Origin: Lachnospira sp. UBA4346
Lineage (GTDB): Bacteria; Bacillota; Clostridia; Lachnospirales; Lachnospiraceae
Assembly: GCA_002394205.1 (NCBI GenBank)
Contig: DGTC01000064.1
Span: 9,590 to 73,589, forward strand
Length of the DNA: 64,000 bases
Direction: 5' to 3'
Numbering within the stretch: position 1 is the first letter of the stretch; each line of letters starts with the position of its first letter. The notes beneath the pieces are model-generated. The model had not been told where the DNA came from, made no database searches, and worked only from the letters and a program-made list of their open reading frames with translations. The translations under genes were made by a program, and so were the position numbers. Shown here piece after piece: positions 17,401 through 25,333 of this stretch.

Positions 17401-17573
17401 CTGATAATAATGAAAATGTAGCACCGAGTGAGAATGCAGACAATACGAATACGGATACAAAGCCTTCTGAAGCAGCACCACAGCCGCCAACAGAGGCACC
17501 GACACAGCCTCCGATAGTGCCGCAGACAACAACAGCTGCGACAACGGCGACGAGTGCGGTACCTGTAAATTAA
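14493..17573 (+). CDS. LTA synthase-like sulfatase with two tandem catalytic domains
   Basis: A 1026-aa membrane-anchored phosphoglycerol-transferase-type enzyme. About three N-terminal transmembrane helices (roughly 22-45, 73-96, 127-145) are followed by two homologous extracytoplasmic sulfatase domains about 379 residues apart. Domain 1 keeps Glu190 (YVESLEK), Thr240 (GGDWTMAGM) and Asp418-His419 (SGDH). Domain 2 keeps Glu569, Thr619 (GGEYTIKGM) and Asp797-His798. These correspond to metal-binding and catalytic residues of LtaS, so both look active. A Pro/Thr/Ala-rich tail of about 120 residues could span the cell wall. ATG 14493 is the first Met before the membrane span, with AAGGG 8 nt upstream. 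LtaS normally has one domain and five helices. Confidence 0.85.
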   Translation: MSENELQNKFEFKTVKKRPAGRVLYIIGLVLLFIAILLLFSLNWMFAKFGHVSIDSTLYTLTAPKTGTDMTYIYTFLYMSLLPSIVVEAIVIVLTNNLYRRNVLLKIQTAKGILAVRVFPCFPLRRAMIFISVIALVCSSLYVSSASGLTEYVQSKTTETSLYNDYYVDPETANLKFPEKKRNLIYLYVESLEKTLESKEEGGGKSSNILPNLTELQKKYIAVADESGKQGHVLKGGDWTMAGMVSQSAAIPLMININLYNYNADAKYLPGAFSLGQILGDNGYKNIFISGCDSKFAATDLYFKQHGNYEIIDPDGAKKKGYIPEDYNVFWGYEDLKMFEILKKEITANYESGQPFNIAAATLDTHADDIYICENCDKSIADEHDRVYHCTDEQVANFIKWFEQQPCYEDTTLVISGDHCSFATTYFDDCKNYDRTVFSMFVNAQVEKKDYVRTFATLDMLPSTLAAMGVEIEGDRLGLGTNLFSDTETLCEELGIDTLNRMLSQNSTFYTDQILQGSDKDILNISRVEEDNIEIHSADEMYNQYYVNPDDVKLTFPQKKQNLIYLIVESLEKTWETKENDGVQTKDVIPYLTQLQKDYVKVENEVGNQGYVCYGGEYTIKGMVSQTAGIPLTDPINADDYPKDYEFIPGASTLGDVLKKQGYKNVFISGFDTKFAATDKYFKQHGDYDIIDAQSAKDRGYIAKDYEAGWGFNDTVMFDILKDQVTQMSKSDQPFSIMAATLDTHADDVYIDENSSTKFTEEHEQAFNSTDDKIKAFLEWFKTQPAYENTTIVISGDHLSYAEDYFTQFTEEYDRTAYSVFVNAKIDNHRKYMKAFSTLDMFPSTLAAMGVEIEGNRLGLGVNLFAELEPLLLKFGYHQFNTFLAEDCQFYNEKIMKRNGWTGKVDTDIIEDLERQALLPQTPVKKTTQVLEEPTRATAAPQAPAVVQQIAETPATVQEEVTTPPQEQNSDNNENVAPSENADNTNTDTKPSEAAPQPPTEAPTQPPIVPQTTTAATTATSAVPVN

Positions 17574-17630
17574 TAATAGAGCAATAATCAAAATATTCTG
17601 ATTAGGTTTCGATTTTCAGTACAGAAAGAA

Positions 17631-17699
17631 AACCATAGGTGATAAATAGACAGATGAGATTTATTTTCTCAAATGTATATGCGTCGTCTATGGTTTTTT
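17631..17699 (+). terminator. Terminator after the LTA-synthase-like gene
   Basis: AACCATAG pairs with CTATGGTT and runs into TTTT. The long loop contains a weak inner hairpin (GAGATTTATTTTCTC). Confidence 0.5.
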
Positions 17700-17786
17700 G
17701 TATATAAAGCAGCTGTGTATGTTTTATATAGGGGATTTGATAGAATGAATCATTGTTAAAAAATTGGTAGGACTGTTAAAAAGAAA

Positions 17787-17812
17787 AAAGATACAGATAA
17801 ATCTGTATCTTT
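17787..17812 (-). terminator. Terminator of tRNA-Thr
   Basis: AAAGATACAGAT and ATCTGTATCTTT form a 12-bp inverted repeat with almost no spacer. On the minus strand it is followed by TTTC and more T residues. Confidence 0.7.
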
Positions 17813-17839
17813 GTGAGGTATTTATGATAAAAATTGAAA

Positions 17840-17910
17840 GCTCCCGATGAGAATCGAACTCACAACCTTCTCATTACGAGTGAGACGCTCTACCTTTGAG
17901 CCACAGGAGC
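17840..17910 (-). tRNA. tRNA-Thr (anticodon CGT)
   Basis: The minus strand folds as a standard 71-nt tRNA. The acceptor is GCTCCTG/CGGGAGC and the D arm is GCTC/GAGC. The anticodon stem TCTCA/TGAGA has loop CTCGTAA, and the T arm has TTCGATT. The anticodon CGT reads ACG. CCA is not encoded. Confidence 0.95.
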
Positions 17911-18051
17911 TTATTTAAATATAACAGTAATATTATATGCAAAATTAGCAAAATTGTCAATGAAAAATTTGTTTAAATTAAAAACTTTTAAATAAAATTC
18001 AAGAGTTCGTCGCATACTAAGCGGAGAATGAATTATCAGGAGGTCGTAGGT

Positions 18052-18735
18052 ATGGCAGACGGGACAAATAGTACAAATAAAGAACAGAAAGTGGTGGATT
18101 TTGGACAGGCAACCCTTGACCAGAATCAAAGACATGGTAAAATTCATTTGATGAGTATTATCGGTGAAATTGAAGGTCATGAAGTTCTTCCGGCAACCAG
18201 TAAAAGCACGAAGTATGAGCATTTACTGCCACAGCTTGCACAGATTGAAGATGATGAAGAGGTAGAAGGCGTACTGTTTTTGATGAATACGGTAGGCGGT
18301 GACGTGAGTGCAGGTCTTGCAGTAGCAGAATTGATATCCTCGATGCGTACGCCGACCGTGTCACTGGTATTGGGAGATTCCCACAGTATTGGTGTGCCAT
18401 TGGCGGTTAGTACAGATTATTCCTTTATTACGCCTTCGGCAACGATGATTGTGCATCCGGTGAGAATGAATGGGAATATTATAGGTGCACCACAGACATT
18501 TGACTATTTTAAACTGATTCAGGATCGAATTGCAATGTTTATTGCACAGCACACGCAGGTTTCCAAAGAGAAGATAGAGGAAATGATGCTGCATACAGGA
18601 ATCCTAACCAAAGATTTGGGAACGATTCTGGTTGGACAGGAAGCAGTTCGTGAAGGATTGATAGATGAAGTTGGTGGGATTGCGCAGGCGATTGATAAGT
18701 TGCAGCAACTTATACAAAATAGAAACGATATGTAA
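18052..18735 (+). CDS. ClpP/TepA-like serine protease
   Basis: A 227-aa cytosolic protease of the ClpP superfamily, close to the TepA/YmfB group. LFLMNTVGGDVSAGLAVAELI is the ClpP-like strand-turn-helix. Ser112 in GDSHSIG is the likely nucleophile and His135 in MIVHPV the likely base. EAVREGLIDEVGG is the conserved C-terminal motif. ATG 18052 is supported by caggaggt 7 nt upstream, and the upstream ATG at 18028 lacks a site. TepA was linked to secretion or sporulation in Bacillus; the substrate here is unknown. Confidence 0.85.
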   Translation: MADGTNSTNKEQKVVDFGQATLDQNQRHGKIHLMSIIGEIEGHEVLPATSKSTKYEHLLPQLAQIEDDEEVEGVLFLMNTVGGDVSAGLAVAELISSMRTPTVSLVLGDSHSIGVPLAVSTDYSFITPSATMIVHPVRMNGNIIGAPQTFDYFKLIQDRIAMFIAQHTQVSKEKIEEMMLHTGILTKDLGTILVGQEAVREGLIDEVGGIAQAIDKLQQLIQNRNDM

Positions 18736-18783
18736 AACAGAATAAAATATAGAGAGTATATAAAATAAAAATACAGGTGGATA

Positions 18784-19809
18784 ATGATGGAAAATATACA
18801 GGAATATAAATGTGAAGAAAAAAATGAAATGAGTAATCAATGTAACCTTTGTCCAAGAAATTGTAATGTCAATCGTGCCCAGACAGCAAAGAATGGTCTG
18901 GGTGTAGGATATTGTAGGATGCCGCAGGATGTATACTTAGCAAGAGCAGCATTACATTATTGGGAAGAACCGTGTATATCCGGTACACATGGTTCCGGAG
19001 CAGTATTTTTTTCAGGATGTTCTATGCGTTGCGTGTTTTGCCAGAATGCTCAGATTGCCGCAGGAGAAATTGGAAAAAGGGTTGATTTGGGCAGGCTGAC
19101 GGATATTTTTTTAGAATTGCAGGACCAGGGGGCAAATAATATTAATTTGGTTACGCCAACACATTATGTACCACAAATTGTCAAAAGTTTAATGAGAGCA
19201 AAAGAGCAGGGGCTGGCAATACCGGTTGTATATAATACAAGTGCATATGAACATCCGGATACAATCAAACGTTTAGAAGGATTGGTGGATATATATCTTC
19301 CGGATTTGAAATATGCAGATGCAGAACTGTCAGCGAAATATTCAGCTGCACCAGATTATTTTATGGTGGCCGCAACTGCAATTCAGAACATGTATGAGCA
19401 GGTCGGAACACCGGTATTTCTTGATAAACAAAAGAAAATATACATAGACAGCAATGACAATGAAATTTCAATAAATCGCAAACAAATTCCGGATATTGAA
19501 GACGGGATGATGGTAAAGGGAATGATTGTCCGACATTTATTACTTCCGGGTTTTGTAAATGATTCCAAAAAAGTCATACAATATTTATATGAAACATATG
19601 GAAATAACTGTTATATCAGTATTATGAATCAATATACACCATTGCCACAGGTTGCGGCGTTTCCGGAACTAAATCGAAAAATTACAAAGCGTGAATATAA
19701 TAAAGTCATAGAGTATGCATTGGACTTGGGCGTGGAAAATGCATTTATACAGGAAGGTAAAACTGCAGAGGAAAGTTTTATTCCGGCTTTTAATTATGAG
19801 GGCGTATAA
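18784..19809 (+). CDS. Radical SAM protein, PflA-like (COG1313 type)
   Basis: A 341-aa radical SAM enzyme. The SAM-cluster motif is C79-x3-C83-x2-C86 (SGCSMRCVFCQN). Four extra N-terminal cysteines (Cys20, 23, 27, 44; CNLCPRNC ... GYC) suggest an additional metal site, as in the PflX/COG1313 group. The central YNTSAYE and VDIYLPDLKYADAELSAKYS motifs fit that family. A second ATG at 18787 is equally possible. It is probably a glycyl-radical or protein-modifying activase with unknown substrate; no target enzyme is adjacent. Confidence 0.85.
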   Translation: MMENIQEYKCEEKNEMSNQCNLCPRNCNVNRAQTAKNGLGVGYCRMPQDVYLARAALHYWEEPCISGTHGSGAVFFSGCSMRCVFCQNAQIAAGEIGKRVDLGRLTDIFLELQDQGANNINLVTPTHYVPQIVKSLMRAKEQGLAIPVVYNTSAYEHPDTIKRLEGLVDIYLPDLKYADAELSAKYSAAPDYFMVAATAIQNMYEQVGTPVFLDKQKKIYIDSNDNEISINRKQIPDIEDGMMVKGMIVRHLLLPGFVNDSKKVIQYLYETYGNNCYISIMNQYTPLPQVAAFPELNRKITKREYNKVIEYALDLGVENAFIQEGKTAEESFIPAFNYEGV

Positions 19810-20075
19810 TAATAAAATTTGTAAAAGAAAGTCATAATTTTTATGAAATGTTAGAAATTTGTCATAATAAGTTTAAAATGCCTTAATTTATGCGAATTAC
19901 AAAAGACGAAAAAATGAACATCGCTTGAATACTGGTGAAAATACGTATTTTAAATTAATTTATATTTATTTTCAAAAAAAGTGGAAAAAAACGACAAAGT
20001 AATATAAAATAAAGAGGAATAATGAATAGAAATAATATCTTATAAGGGAAAAGTGAGATAACAGGGGGATATTTT

Positions 20076-21917
20076 ATGATAATAGAACAGGGAAATCCTT
20101 TTCTATTGGGCTGTACCAAACAGAATCGGAGTTATAATTTTGCAATAGAAAAAGCAGCAGAAGAAATTACGCTGCTTATATTTGATTCGAATCAGACAAC
20201 GGTGCTTTATGAAATTGTGTTGAATGAAACATATAAAACAGGAAATGTATTTGCATGTCGTATTGCAGAAAAAGGTCTTGATCGATGTTATTACGTGTAT
20301 CGTTGCGGGAAGGAGTTCTACACTGACCCATATGCGAAGACTGTAACACATTGTGAAAATTTTGGCGAAATGGCACAGGCACCATTTTTAAGTCGAATTG
20401 CATTGGAAGCATTTGATTGGAAAGGGGATGCACCGCTGCATATTCCATATGAAGATACCATTCTGTATAAGATGAATGTGCGTGGATTTACAAAGAGCTG
20501 CACATCGCATGTTGCACACAAAGGGACGTTTAAGGGGATTGCAGAAAAGGCGGATTATTTAAGAAAATTGGGAATAACATCGCTTGAATTGATGCCAGCG
20601 TATGAATTTGATGAGTGTAACAAATTTCCACAATATCGTAAGGAACGTATTTATGGAGGGTATATTGACGAGCCTTCCATAGGAAAAGTGAATTACTGGG
20701 GATACACAAAAGGATTTCATTTTGCACCCAAAGCATCCTTTTGTTCAATTGCGCATACAAAGTCTGATTATACAATTGAATATAAAAAAATGATTCGTAC
20801 CATGCACAAATATGGAATTGAAGTGCTCATGGAAATGTATTTTACAACGGAGTCGGTTGCATTTATCTTAGACTGTGTGCGTTACTGGGTACGTTCTTAT
20901 CACATTGACGGTGTACATTTGTATGCATCAGCTGCAGCATGTGAGGCAGTTGCGACAGATGCAGTGCTTTCGGATACGAAAATATTTGTGGAACATTGGG
21001 AAGGTGAGCGTGGCACCGTGAAGCATATGGCTAATTATGAGACAGGTTTTTTGAAGACTGCACGCAGATTCTTAAAAGGAGAGGAAAATCTGTTAGGAAC
21101 ATTTGTGGATGTTGTGAAAGCCAATCCGAAACAAAGTGCAAATGTGAATTATATCACAAATCATAATGGATTCACGTTATATGATTTGGTTAGTTACGAG
21201 CGAAAGCATAATGAAAATAACGGCGAAAATAATATGGATGGTGAAAATTTTAACGATAGTTGGAATTGCGGAGCAGAAGGAAAAACACGTAAGAAAAAGG
21301 TATTAGAACTGCGCCGCCGGCAAATGAAAAATGCATTTATGCTGTTATTATTGTCGCAAGGAACGCCATTGATTCTTGCGGGTGATGAATTTAAAAATAC
21401 GCAAAATGGAAATAATAATCCATACTGTATTGATAGTGAAACTTCCTGGCTTAATTGGAAAAAGTCAGAGGACGCTGCGGATATGATTCAATTTGTACGA
21501 AAATTGATTGCATTTCGAAAAGAGCATAAAATTTTGCATATGTCAGAGCAATTGTATGCGAGCGACAGATTGTCCTGCGGCTATCCGGATATATCGTATC
21601 ACGGAAGCAGTGCCTGGTATAATGCAATGGAAAATTATAACAGACACATAGGTATTTTGTATTGTACACAATATGCGGGAGTACCGGACGAGGAGGATTT
21701 ACTGTATGTTGTATACAATATGCATTGGGAAGCACATGAACTTGCACTTCCAAAGACGGCGGAAAATTCTCAATGGACGGTAAAGATTACATCTGGGGAT
21801 GCTAAAAAGGATGTTGTCTGGAAAGCCAAAAAGAGCGTGTGTCTGGCACCAAGAACGGTTGCAGTGTTAGGCTGTAAAAAAGAAAAAATCAAAAAACAGG
21901 AACCATTAAAAGAATAG
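20076..21917 (+). CDS. Debranching-enzyme-like GH13 protein lacking catalytic residues
   Basis: A 613-aa protein with the isoamylase/GlgX layout: an N-terminal beta domain (CBM48-like, about 1-105), a TIM-barrel region, and a C-terminal beta domain. Scaffold motifs are clear, including the NENNGENNMDGENFNDSWNC stretch and LSQGTPLILAGDEF. Catalytic positions are changed. Region I has VLMEMYFTTE instead of a D-x3-NH motif. Region II has GVHLY (Arg to His281, nucleophile Asp to Tyr283). Region IV has NHNGFTLYD (Asp to Asn364). Only Glu306 remains. It is probably a non-hydrolytic glycogen-binding or regulatory paralog. A TPR gene follows 44 bp downstream. Confidence 0.85.
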   Translation: MIIEQGNPFLLGCTKQNRSYNFAIEKAAEEITLLIFDSNQTTVLYEIVLNETYKTGNVFACRIAEKGLDRCYYVYRCGKEFYTDPYAKTVTHCENFGEMAQAPFLSRIALEAFDWKGDAPLHIPYEDTILYKMNVRGFTKSCTSHVAHKGTFKGIAEKADYLRKLGITSLELMPAYEFDECNKFPQYRKERIYGGYIDEPSIGKVNYWGYTKGFHFAPKASFCSIAHTKSDYTIEYKKMIRTMHKYGIEVLMEMYFTTESVAFILDCVRYWVRSYHIDGVHLYASAAACEAVATDAVLSDTKIFVEHWEGERGTVKHMANYETGFLKTARRFLKGEENLLGTFVDVVKANPKQSANVNYITNHNGFTLYDLVSYERKHNENNGENNMDGENFNDSWNCGAEGKTRKKKVLELRRRQMKNAFMLLLLSQGTPLILAGDEFKNTQNGNNNPYCIDSETSWLNWKKSEDAADMIQFVRKLIAFRKEHKILHMSEQLYASDRLSCGYPDISYHGSSAWYNAMENYNRHIGILYCTQYAGVPDEEDLLYVVYNMHWEAHELALPKTAENSQWTVKITSGDAKKDVVWKAKKSVCLAPRTVAVLGCKKEKIKKQEPLKE

Positions 21918-21961
21918 AAATGTTCAGATAGAGAATAAAGAGTAGAGTTAGGAGATTACAT

Positions 21962-22879
21962 ATGAATATAAATAATGTCAACGAGGTAAAGCAGTATTAT
22001 GAAACATTTCAGCAGCTGTTTGATGCTGGGAAAAAAGAAGAAGCCAGACAGATGATGCAGGAATTGTTAGAACAGCTGGAAACACAGAATGTTGTTCGCA
22101 AGGCAGGGAGTGTGGATAAACATGATGTGATTGCCATTGGTGCAGAAATAGAAGCTCAGTCATTACGGGAAACAGATGATGAAAAGGATTCGGCACCGAT
22201 TTATATTAGTCTGAATCATGTTATGGAATATTATATTTATGCATATTATTTTAAACCGGATACAGAAGTACTGTGTACAGATTTACCATTTGGCGAGTAT
22301 TACAGAACATATGGAGCACTGTGTATGGAGTTGGGAAAATATCATGCGGCAAGGGAAGCGTATATTCATGCAATTGAGTGGAATCCGGTAGATTTGGATT
22401 CTATTTTGGGGTTGGCAGAGTGCTATAAATATCTTGAAAAATTAGAACGATATATCGCAGTTACGGCGCAGGCATATCGTTATTGCTGTACGAGAGCGAC
22501 GATGGCACGTTATTACAGAAATGTCGGATATTATCATTTGAGTAAGTATAAAACAGATCTTGCGAGAGCCTGTTATATTTACAGTAATATTTATTATAAG
22601 ACGGACAATGCTGAGGGGGAATTGAAGTATCTTGAGCAGGCAATTGGTGATAAGACACCGGAAATGACGATTCAGCAGATGCAGAAGATGTTTGATGAAA
22701 ATGGAATCGAGCCGGGACCGGAATCAGATACAATTGGGGTTGTATACAGAGTGGGACAACTGATGATGCAGGATGGGGACACAAAACTTGCGAAGGACTG
22801 TTTTTCGATTGTATACGATATTACACAGGAAGAGGCACTTGCAAAGTTGTTAGATGAATTAGACGAAAGAACGGATTAG
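21962..22879 (+). CDS. TPR-repeat protein
   Basis: A 305-aa soluble helical protein. TPR-like pairs appear in CMELGKYHAAREAYIHAIEWNP, LDSILGLAECYKYLEKLERY, and YRVGQLMMQDGDTKLAKDCFSI. A coiled N-terminal helix (EVKQYYETFQQLFDAGKKEEARQ) precedes them. It is probably a protein-protein scaffold. It is spaced 44 bp after the inactive debranching-like gene and may share its transcript, so a partnership is possible but unproven. Confidence 0.75.
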   Translation: MNINNVNEVKQYYETFQQLFDAGKKEEARQMMQELLEQLETQNVVRKAGSVDKHDVIAIGAEIEAQSLRETDDEKDSAPIYISLNHVMEYYIYAYYFKPDTEVLCTDLPFGEYYRTYGALCMELGKYHAAREAYIHAIEWNPVDLDSILGLAECYKYLEKLERYIAVTAQAYRYCCTRATMARYYRNVGYYHLSKYKTDLARACYIYSNIYYKTDNAEGELKYLEQAIGDKTPEMTIQQMQKMFDENGIEPGPESDTIGVVYRVGQLMMQDGDTKLAKDCFSIVYDITQEEALAKLLDELDERTD

Positions 22880-22949
22880 TTCAACAGATGCGGCGGAAGT
22901 GAATTTGGTTGAGCCGGCAAGGAAATGTAAATGAAAGCAGGATTAAAAC

Positions 22950-22978
22950 TTGTAATCTGTACGTATTAGTGTTACAAT
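22950..22978 (+). promoter_or_regulatory. yebC promoter
   Basis: TTGTAA (22950-22955), 17-bp spacer, TACAAT (22973-22978), 58 bp upstream of yebC. Confidence 0.55.
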
Positions 22979-23035
22979 GTAGCGTGAGAATAAACAGAAA
23001 AGTTTACGAAGATAAAGACAAAGGAGTTTTAGATT

Positions 23036-23773
23036 ATGTCAGGACATTCAAAATTTGCCAATATTAAGGCAAAGAAGGAAAAGAACGATTCCGCAAAAGG
23101 AAAGATTTTTACAAGACTTGGAAAAGAAATTCTGGTTGCTGTAAAGGAAGGCGGCCCGGATGTTAATAATAATAGTAAGTTAAGACAGGTCGTTGCAAAG
23201 GCAAAGGCAAATAACATGCCGAATGATACAATTGAAAGAAGTATCAAGAAGGCTGCAAATAGCGATACAGCTGCATTAGAGTCTGTTACATATGAAGGAT
23301 ATGGTCCAAATGGTACAGCAATTATTGTTGAAGCATTAACAGATAATAGAAACAGAGCGGCTTCTAATATTCGTAACGCATTTACAAAGGGAAATGGTAA
23401 TATCGGAACACCGGGTTGTGTATCTTTTATGTTTGATGAAAAGGGACAGATTATCATTGCAAAAGAAGACTGCGATAAGGATGCAGATGAGTTAATGATG
23501 CTTGCATTAGACGCAGGTGCAGAAGATTTTAACGAAGAAGAAGACAGCTTTGAAGTGACAACAGCTCCAGAAGATTTTGATGCAGTGAATGAAGCATTAT
23601 CAAAGGAAGGAATTACATTCGCATCAGCAGAAGTAACAATGATTCCTCAGACTTGGGTTGATTTAACAGATGAAGGGGATATCAAGAGCATGAATAAGAT
23701 TTTAAGTCTCTTAGATGATGAAGATGATGTGCAGAATGTATATCATAACTGGAATGAGCCAGACGAAGAATAG
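23036..23773 (+). CDS. yebC: YebC/PmpR/TACO1-family protein
   Basis: A 245-aa cytosolic protein with the family signature (MSGHSKFANIKAKKEKND, RLGKEILVAVKEGGPD, KANNMPNDTIERSIKKA) and the long conserved middle (TYEGYGPNGTAIIVEALTDN). Members were first called transcription regulators and are now linked to translation at difficult peptide stretches. An aaaggag site precedes ATG 23036. It has its own promoter and terminator. Confidence 0.95.
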   Translation: MSGHSKFANIKAKKEKNDSAKGKIFTRLGKEILVAVKEGGPDVNNNSKLRQVVAKAKANNMPNDTIERSIKKAANSDTAALESVTYEGYGPNGTAIIVEALTDNRNRAASNIRNAFTKGNGNIGTPGCVSFMFDEKGQIIIAKEDCDKDADELMMLALDAGAEDFNEEEDSFEVTTAPEDFDAVNEALSKEGITFASAEVTMIPQTWVDLTDEGDIKSMNKILSLLDDEDDVQNVYHNWNEPDEE

Positions 23774-23794
23774 GTTTTAGAAGTAACAAAAAAA

Positions 23795-23841
23795 CACATT
23801 GTTTTTCATCTTAAAAGAGATGAAAGACAGTGTGCTTTTTT
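23795..23841 (+). terminator. Terminator of yebC
   Basis: A long imperfect stem (CACATTGTTTTTCATCT / AGATGAAAGACAGTGTG) is followed by C and seven T residues. Confidence 0.85.
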
Positions 23842-23855
23842 TATGGGGAGTAGAC

Positions 23856-24494
23856 ATGCATTTGCAGGAGTTATACAGAGGAGATAAGATAATATATCAT
23901 GTCACAATACAGGAGAAGGAGTTTCAATTTCCGGCACATATTATACAGAATCAACAGAATTGTATCGTGGCATCACCGATTACCATCGGAGAAAAGGTTA
24001 TTGGATTAAATGGTGTGGGTGTTCACGTAGAGATTATTTATATGGGAAAATCATATATGCCAATCGTATGGGAAGGTATTGTGTGTAAGACTGTATTATA
24101 CAAAGGAGAAAAGGTTTATTTACTTGAAGAAACACAGGAAGGTAAAGAACAGAACCGAAGGAGCGACTTCCGGCTGAAAGTGCAGACGCAATGTGTTATA
24201 CAGTTATATCATGAGTTGAATATGATTGTTGCCCAGTTGCATGATGTCAGCAAAACGGGTTTCTCATTCATTACGGATACGAAAATAGCCCCCAATAATG
24301 AGTCGAAAATTATTAAGATGCGTGTAACGGATTTGGGAGTGAATCTGATTATAGGCGGCATGATTGTTCGTTGTAAACAACGAGAAGATGGTAAATATGT
24401 ATATGGCTGTCAGGTAATAGAAAATACTATGGAATTCCAGGAGTATATGGCAAACAAACAGCGGATTATGATTGAGAAAATGCAAAATCTATAA
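23856..24494 (+). CDS. PilZ-domain protein (YcgR-like c-di-GMP effector)
   Basis: A 212-aa protein. An N-terminal YcgR-N-like beta domain (about 1-95) is followed by a PilZ domain. The c-di-GMP contacts are visible: RRSDFR near residues 101-106 (R-x3-R) and DVSKTGFSF near 129-137 (D-x-S-x2-G). ATG 23856 follows gggagtag; the earlier frame overlaps the yebC terminator. YcgR-type proteins act as a flagellar brake. The gene downstream resembles a flagellar operon protein, consistent with motility control. No diguanylate cyclase is in the window. Confidence 0.88.
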   Translation: MHLQELYRGDKIIYHVTIQEKEFQFPAHIIQNQQNCIVASPITIGEKVIGLNGVGVHVEIIYMGKSYMPIVWEGIVCKTVLYKGEKVYLLEETQEGKEQNRRSDFRLKVQTQCVIQLYHELNMIVAQLHDVSKTGFSFITDTKIAPNNESKIIKMRVTDLGVNLIIGGMIVRCKQREDGKYVYGCQVIENTMEFQEYMANKQRIMIEKMQNL

Positions 24495-24516
24495 AGGACA
24501 GAAAGGAGGTTTTTAT

Positions 24517-25053
24517 ATGGAACAGAAAAATCAAAGAACATCAGTTTCCAATACGACAGATAAAAAAGAAGAAAAATGGAAAAAAGCAGAGGGACTGACG
24601 CATTATAAGAAGTGTCCGGATTGTGGAATCCGAATGAAATACATATATGGGGAAATGTTTGAATGTCCGGCATGTGGTAAACATTTATTGTCTGATTTTG
24701 GTTTGGTTCGCCAGTATCTTGATGAACATGGACCACAACCGGCAATTACAATATCAAGTGCAACCGGAGTGCCTGTGGCAGAGATTGATGATTATTTGCG
24801 CGAAGGCAGAGTAGAGATTCCGGACGGATCTCCAATTTATATCAAATGCCAGTCATGTGGTACGGATATCCGCTACGGAAGATATTGTCCTGAATGTGCA
24901 TTAAAAATGACAAAGGCAATCGGTAAAGCAATGTATGTGGGTGAAATGGGAGAGAAGCCGACACGTAAAGCGGAGATGGCAGGAAAGATGCACTTGATGA
25001 ATCCATTGGATGAGGAACGCAAAGATAAGGGATTGAAGCGCAGTCATAAGTAG
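24517..25053 (+). CDS. Zinc-ribbon protein resembling flagellar operon protein YvyF
   Basis: A 178-aa protein. A first C4 zinc finger (CPDCGIRM ... CPACGKHL, about residues 34-56) is followed by a region like the YvyF/TIGR03826 flagellar protein (VRQYLDEHG, then SSATGVPVAEIDDYLREGRVEI). A second zinc ribbon (CQSCGT ... CPECALKM) comes next. The tail is Lys/Arg-rich. The start at 24517 has a strong aaaggagg site, and the gene follows the PilZ gene by 22 bp. YvyF-type proteins sit near flgM in Bacillus. The assignment is from motif likeness. Confidence 0.65.
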   Translation: MEQKNQRTSVSNTTDKKEEKWKKAEGLTHYKKCPDCGIRMKYIYGEMFECPACGKHLLSDFGLVRQYLDEHGPQPAITISSATGVPVAEIDDYLREGRVEIPDGSPIYIKCQSCGTDIRYGRYCPECALKMTKAIGKAMYVGEMGEKPTRKAEMAGKMHLMNPLDEERKDKGLKRSHK

Positions 25054-25128
25054 AAAACGAAGTTTAATTATAATAATTGAATAGGATGTTCTAGCCGGTT
25101 CTAATCGGATGGATTTATATAAAGTGGA

Positions 25129-25172
25129 AGGATATTTCTTTGTATTTATAAAATAAAAGAAATATCCTTTTT
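25129..25172 (+). terminator. Terminator after the zinc-ribbon gene
   Basis: GGATATTTCTTT pairs with AAAGAAATATCC and is followed by TTTTTCT. Confidence 0.8.
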
Positions 25173-25260
25173 CTATGAAAATATCACTGAAAAAGGGAAA
25201 ACGCTACTATGTTCATTTTGATTTATAACCGAAACATTGTGGTTGTTATGTTCAAATAAA

Positions 25261-25293
25261 AATGCACTCATATATTTAAAATATGAGTGCATT
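25261..25293 (-). terminator. Terminator of the lacI-uxaC unit
   Basis: AATGCACTCATAT pairs with ATATGAGTGCATT. On the minus strand TTTTTATTTG follows. Between 25173 and 25260 nothing else is evident. Confidence 0.8.
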
Positions 25294-25333
25294 CCTGTAT
25301 GAATGATATTAATATGTTAAATATTAAACAATT

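Noticed and set aside
17263..17591. Two minus-strand ORFs over the Pro/Thr-rich tail
   Set aside because: Shadows of the low-complexity tail of the LTA-synthase-like gene; no ribosome sites.
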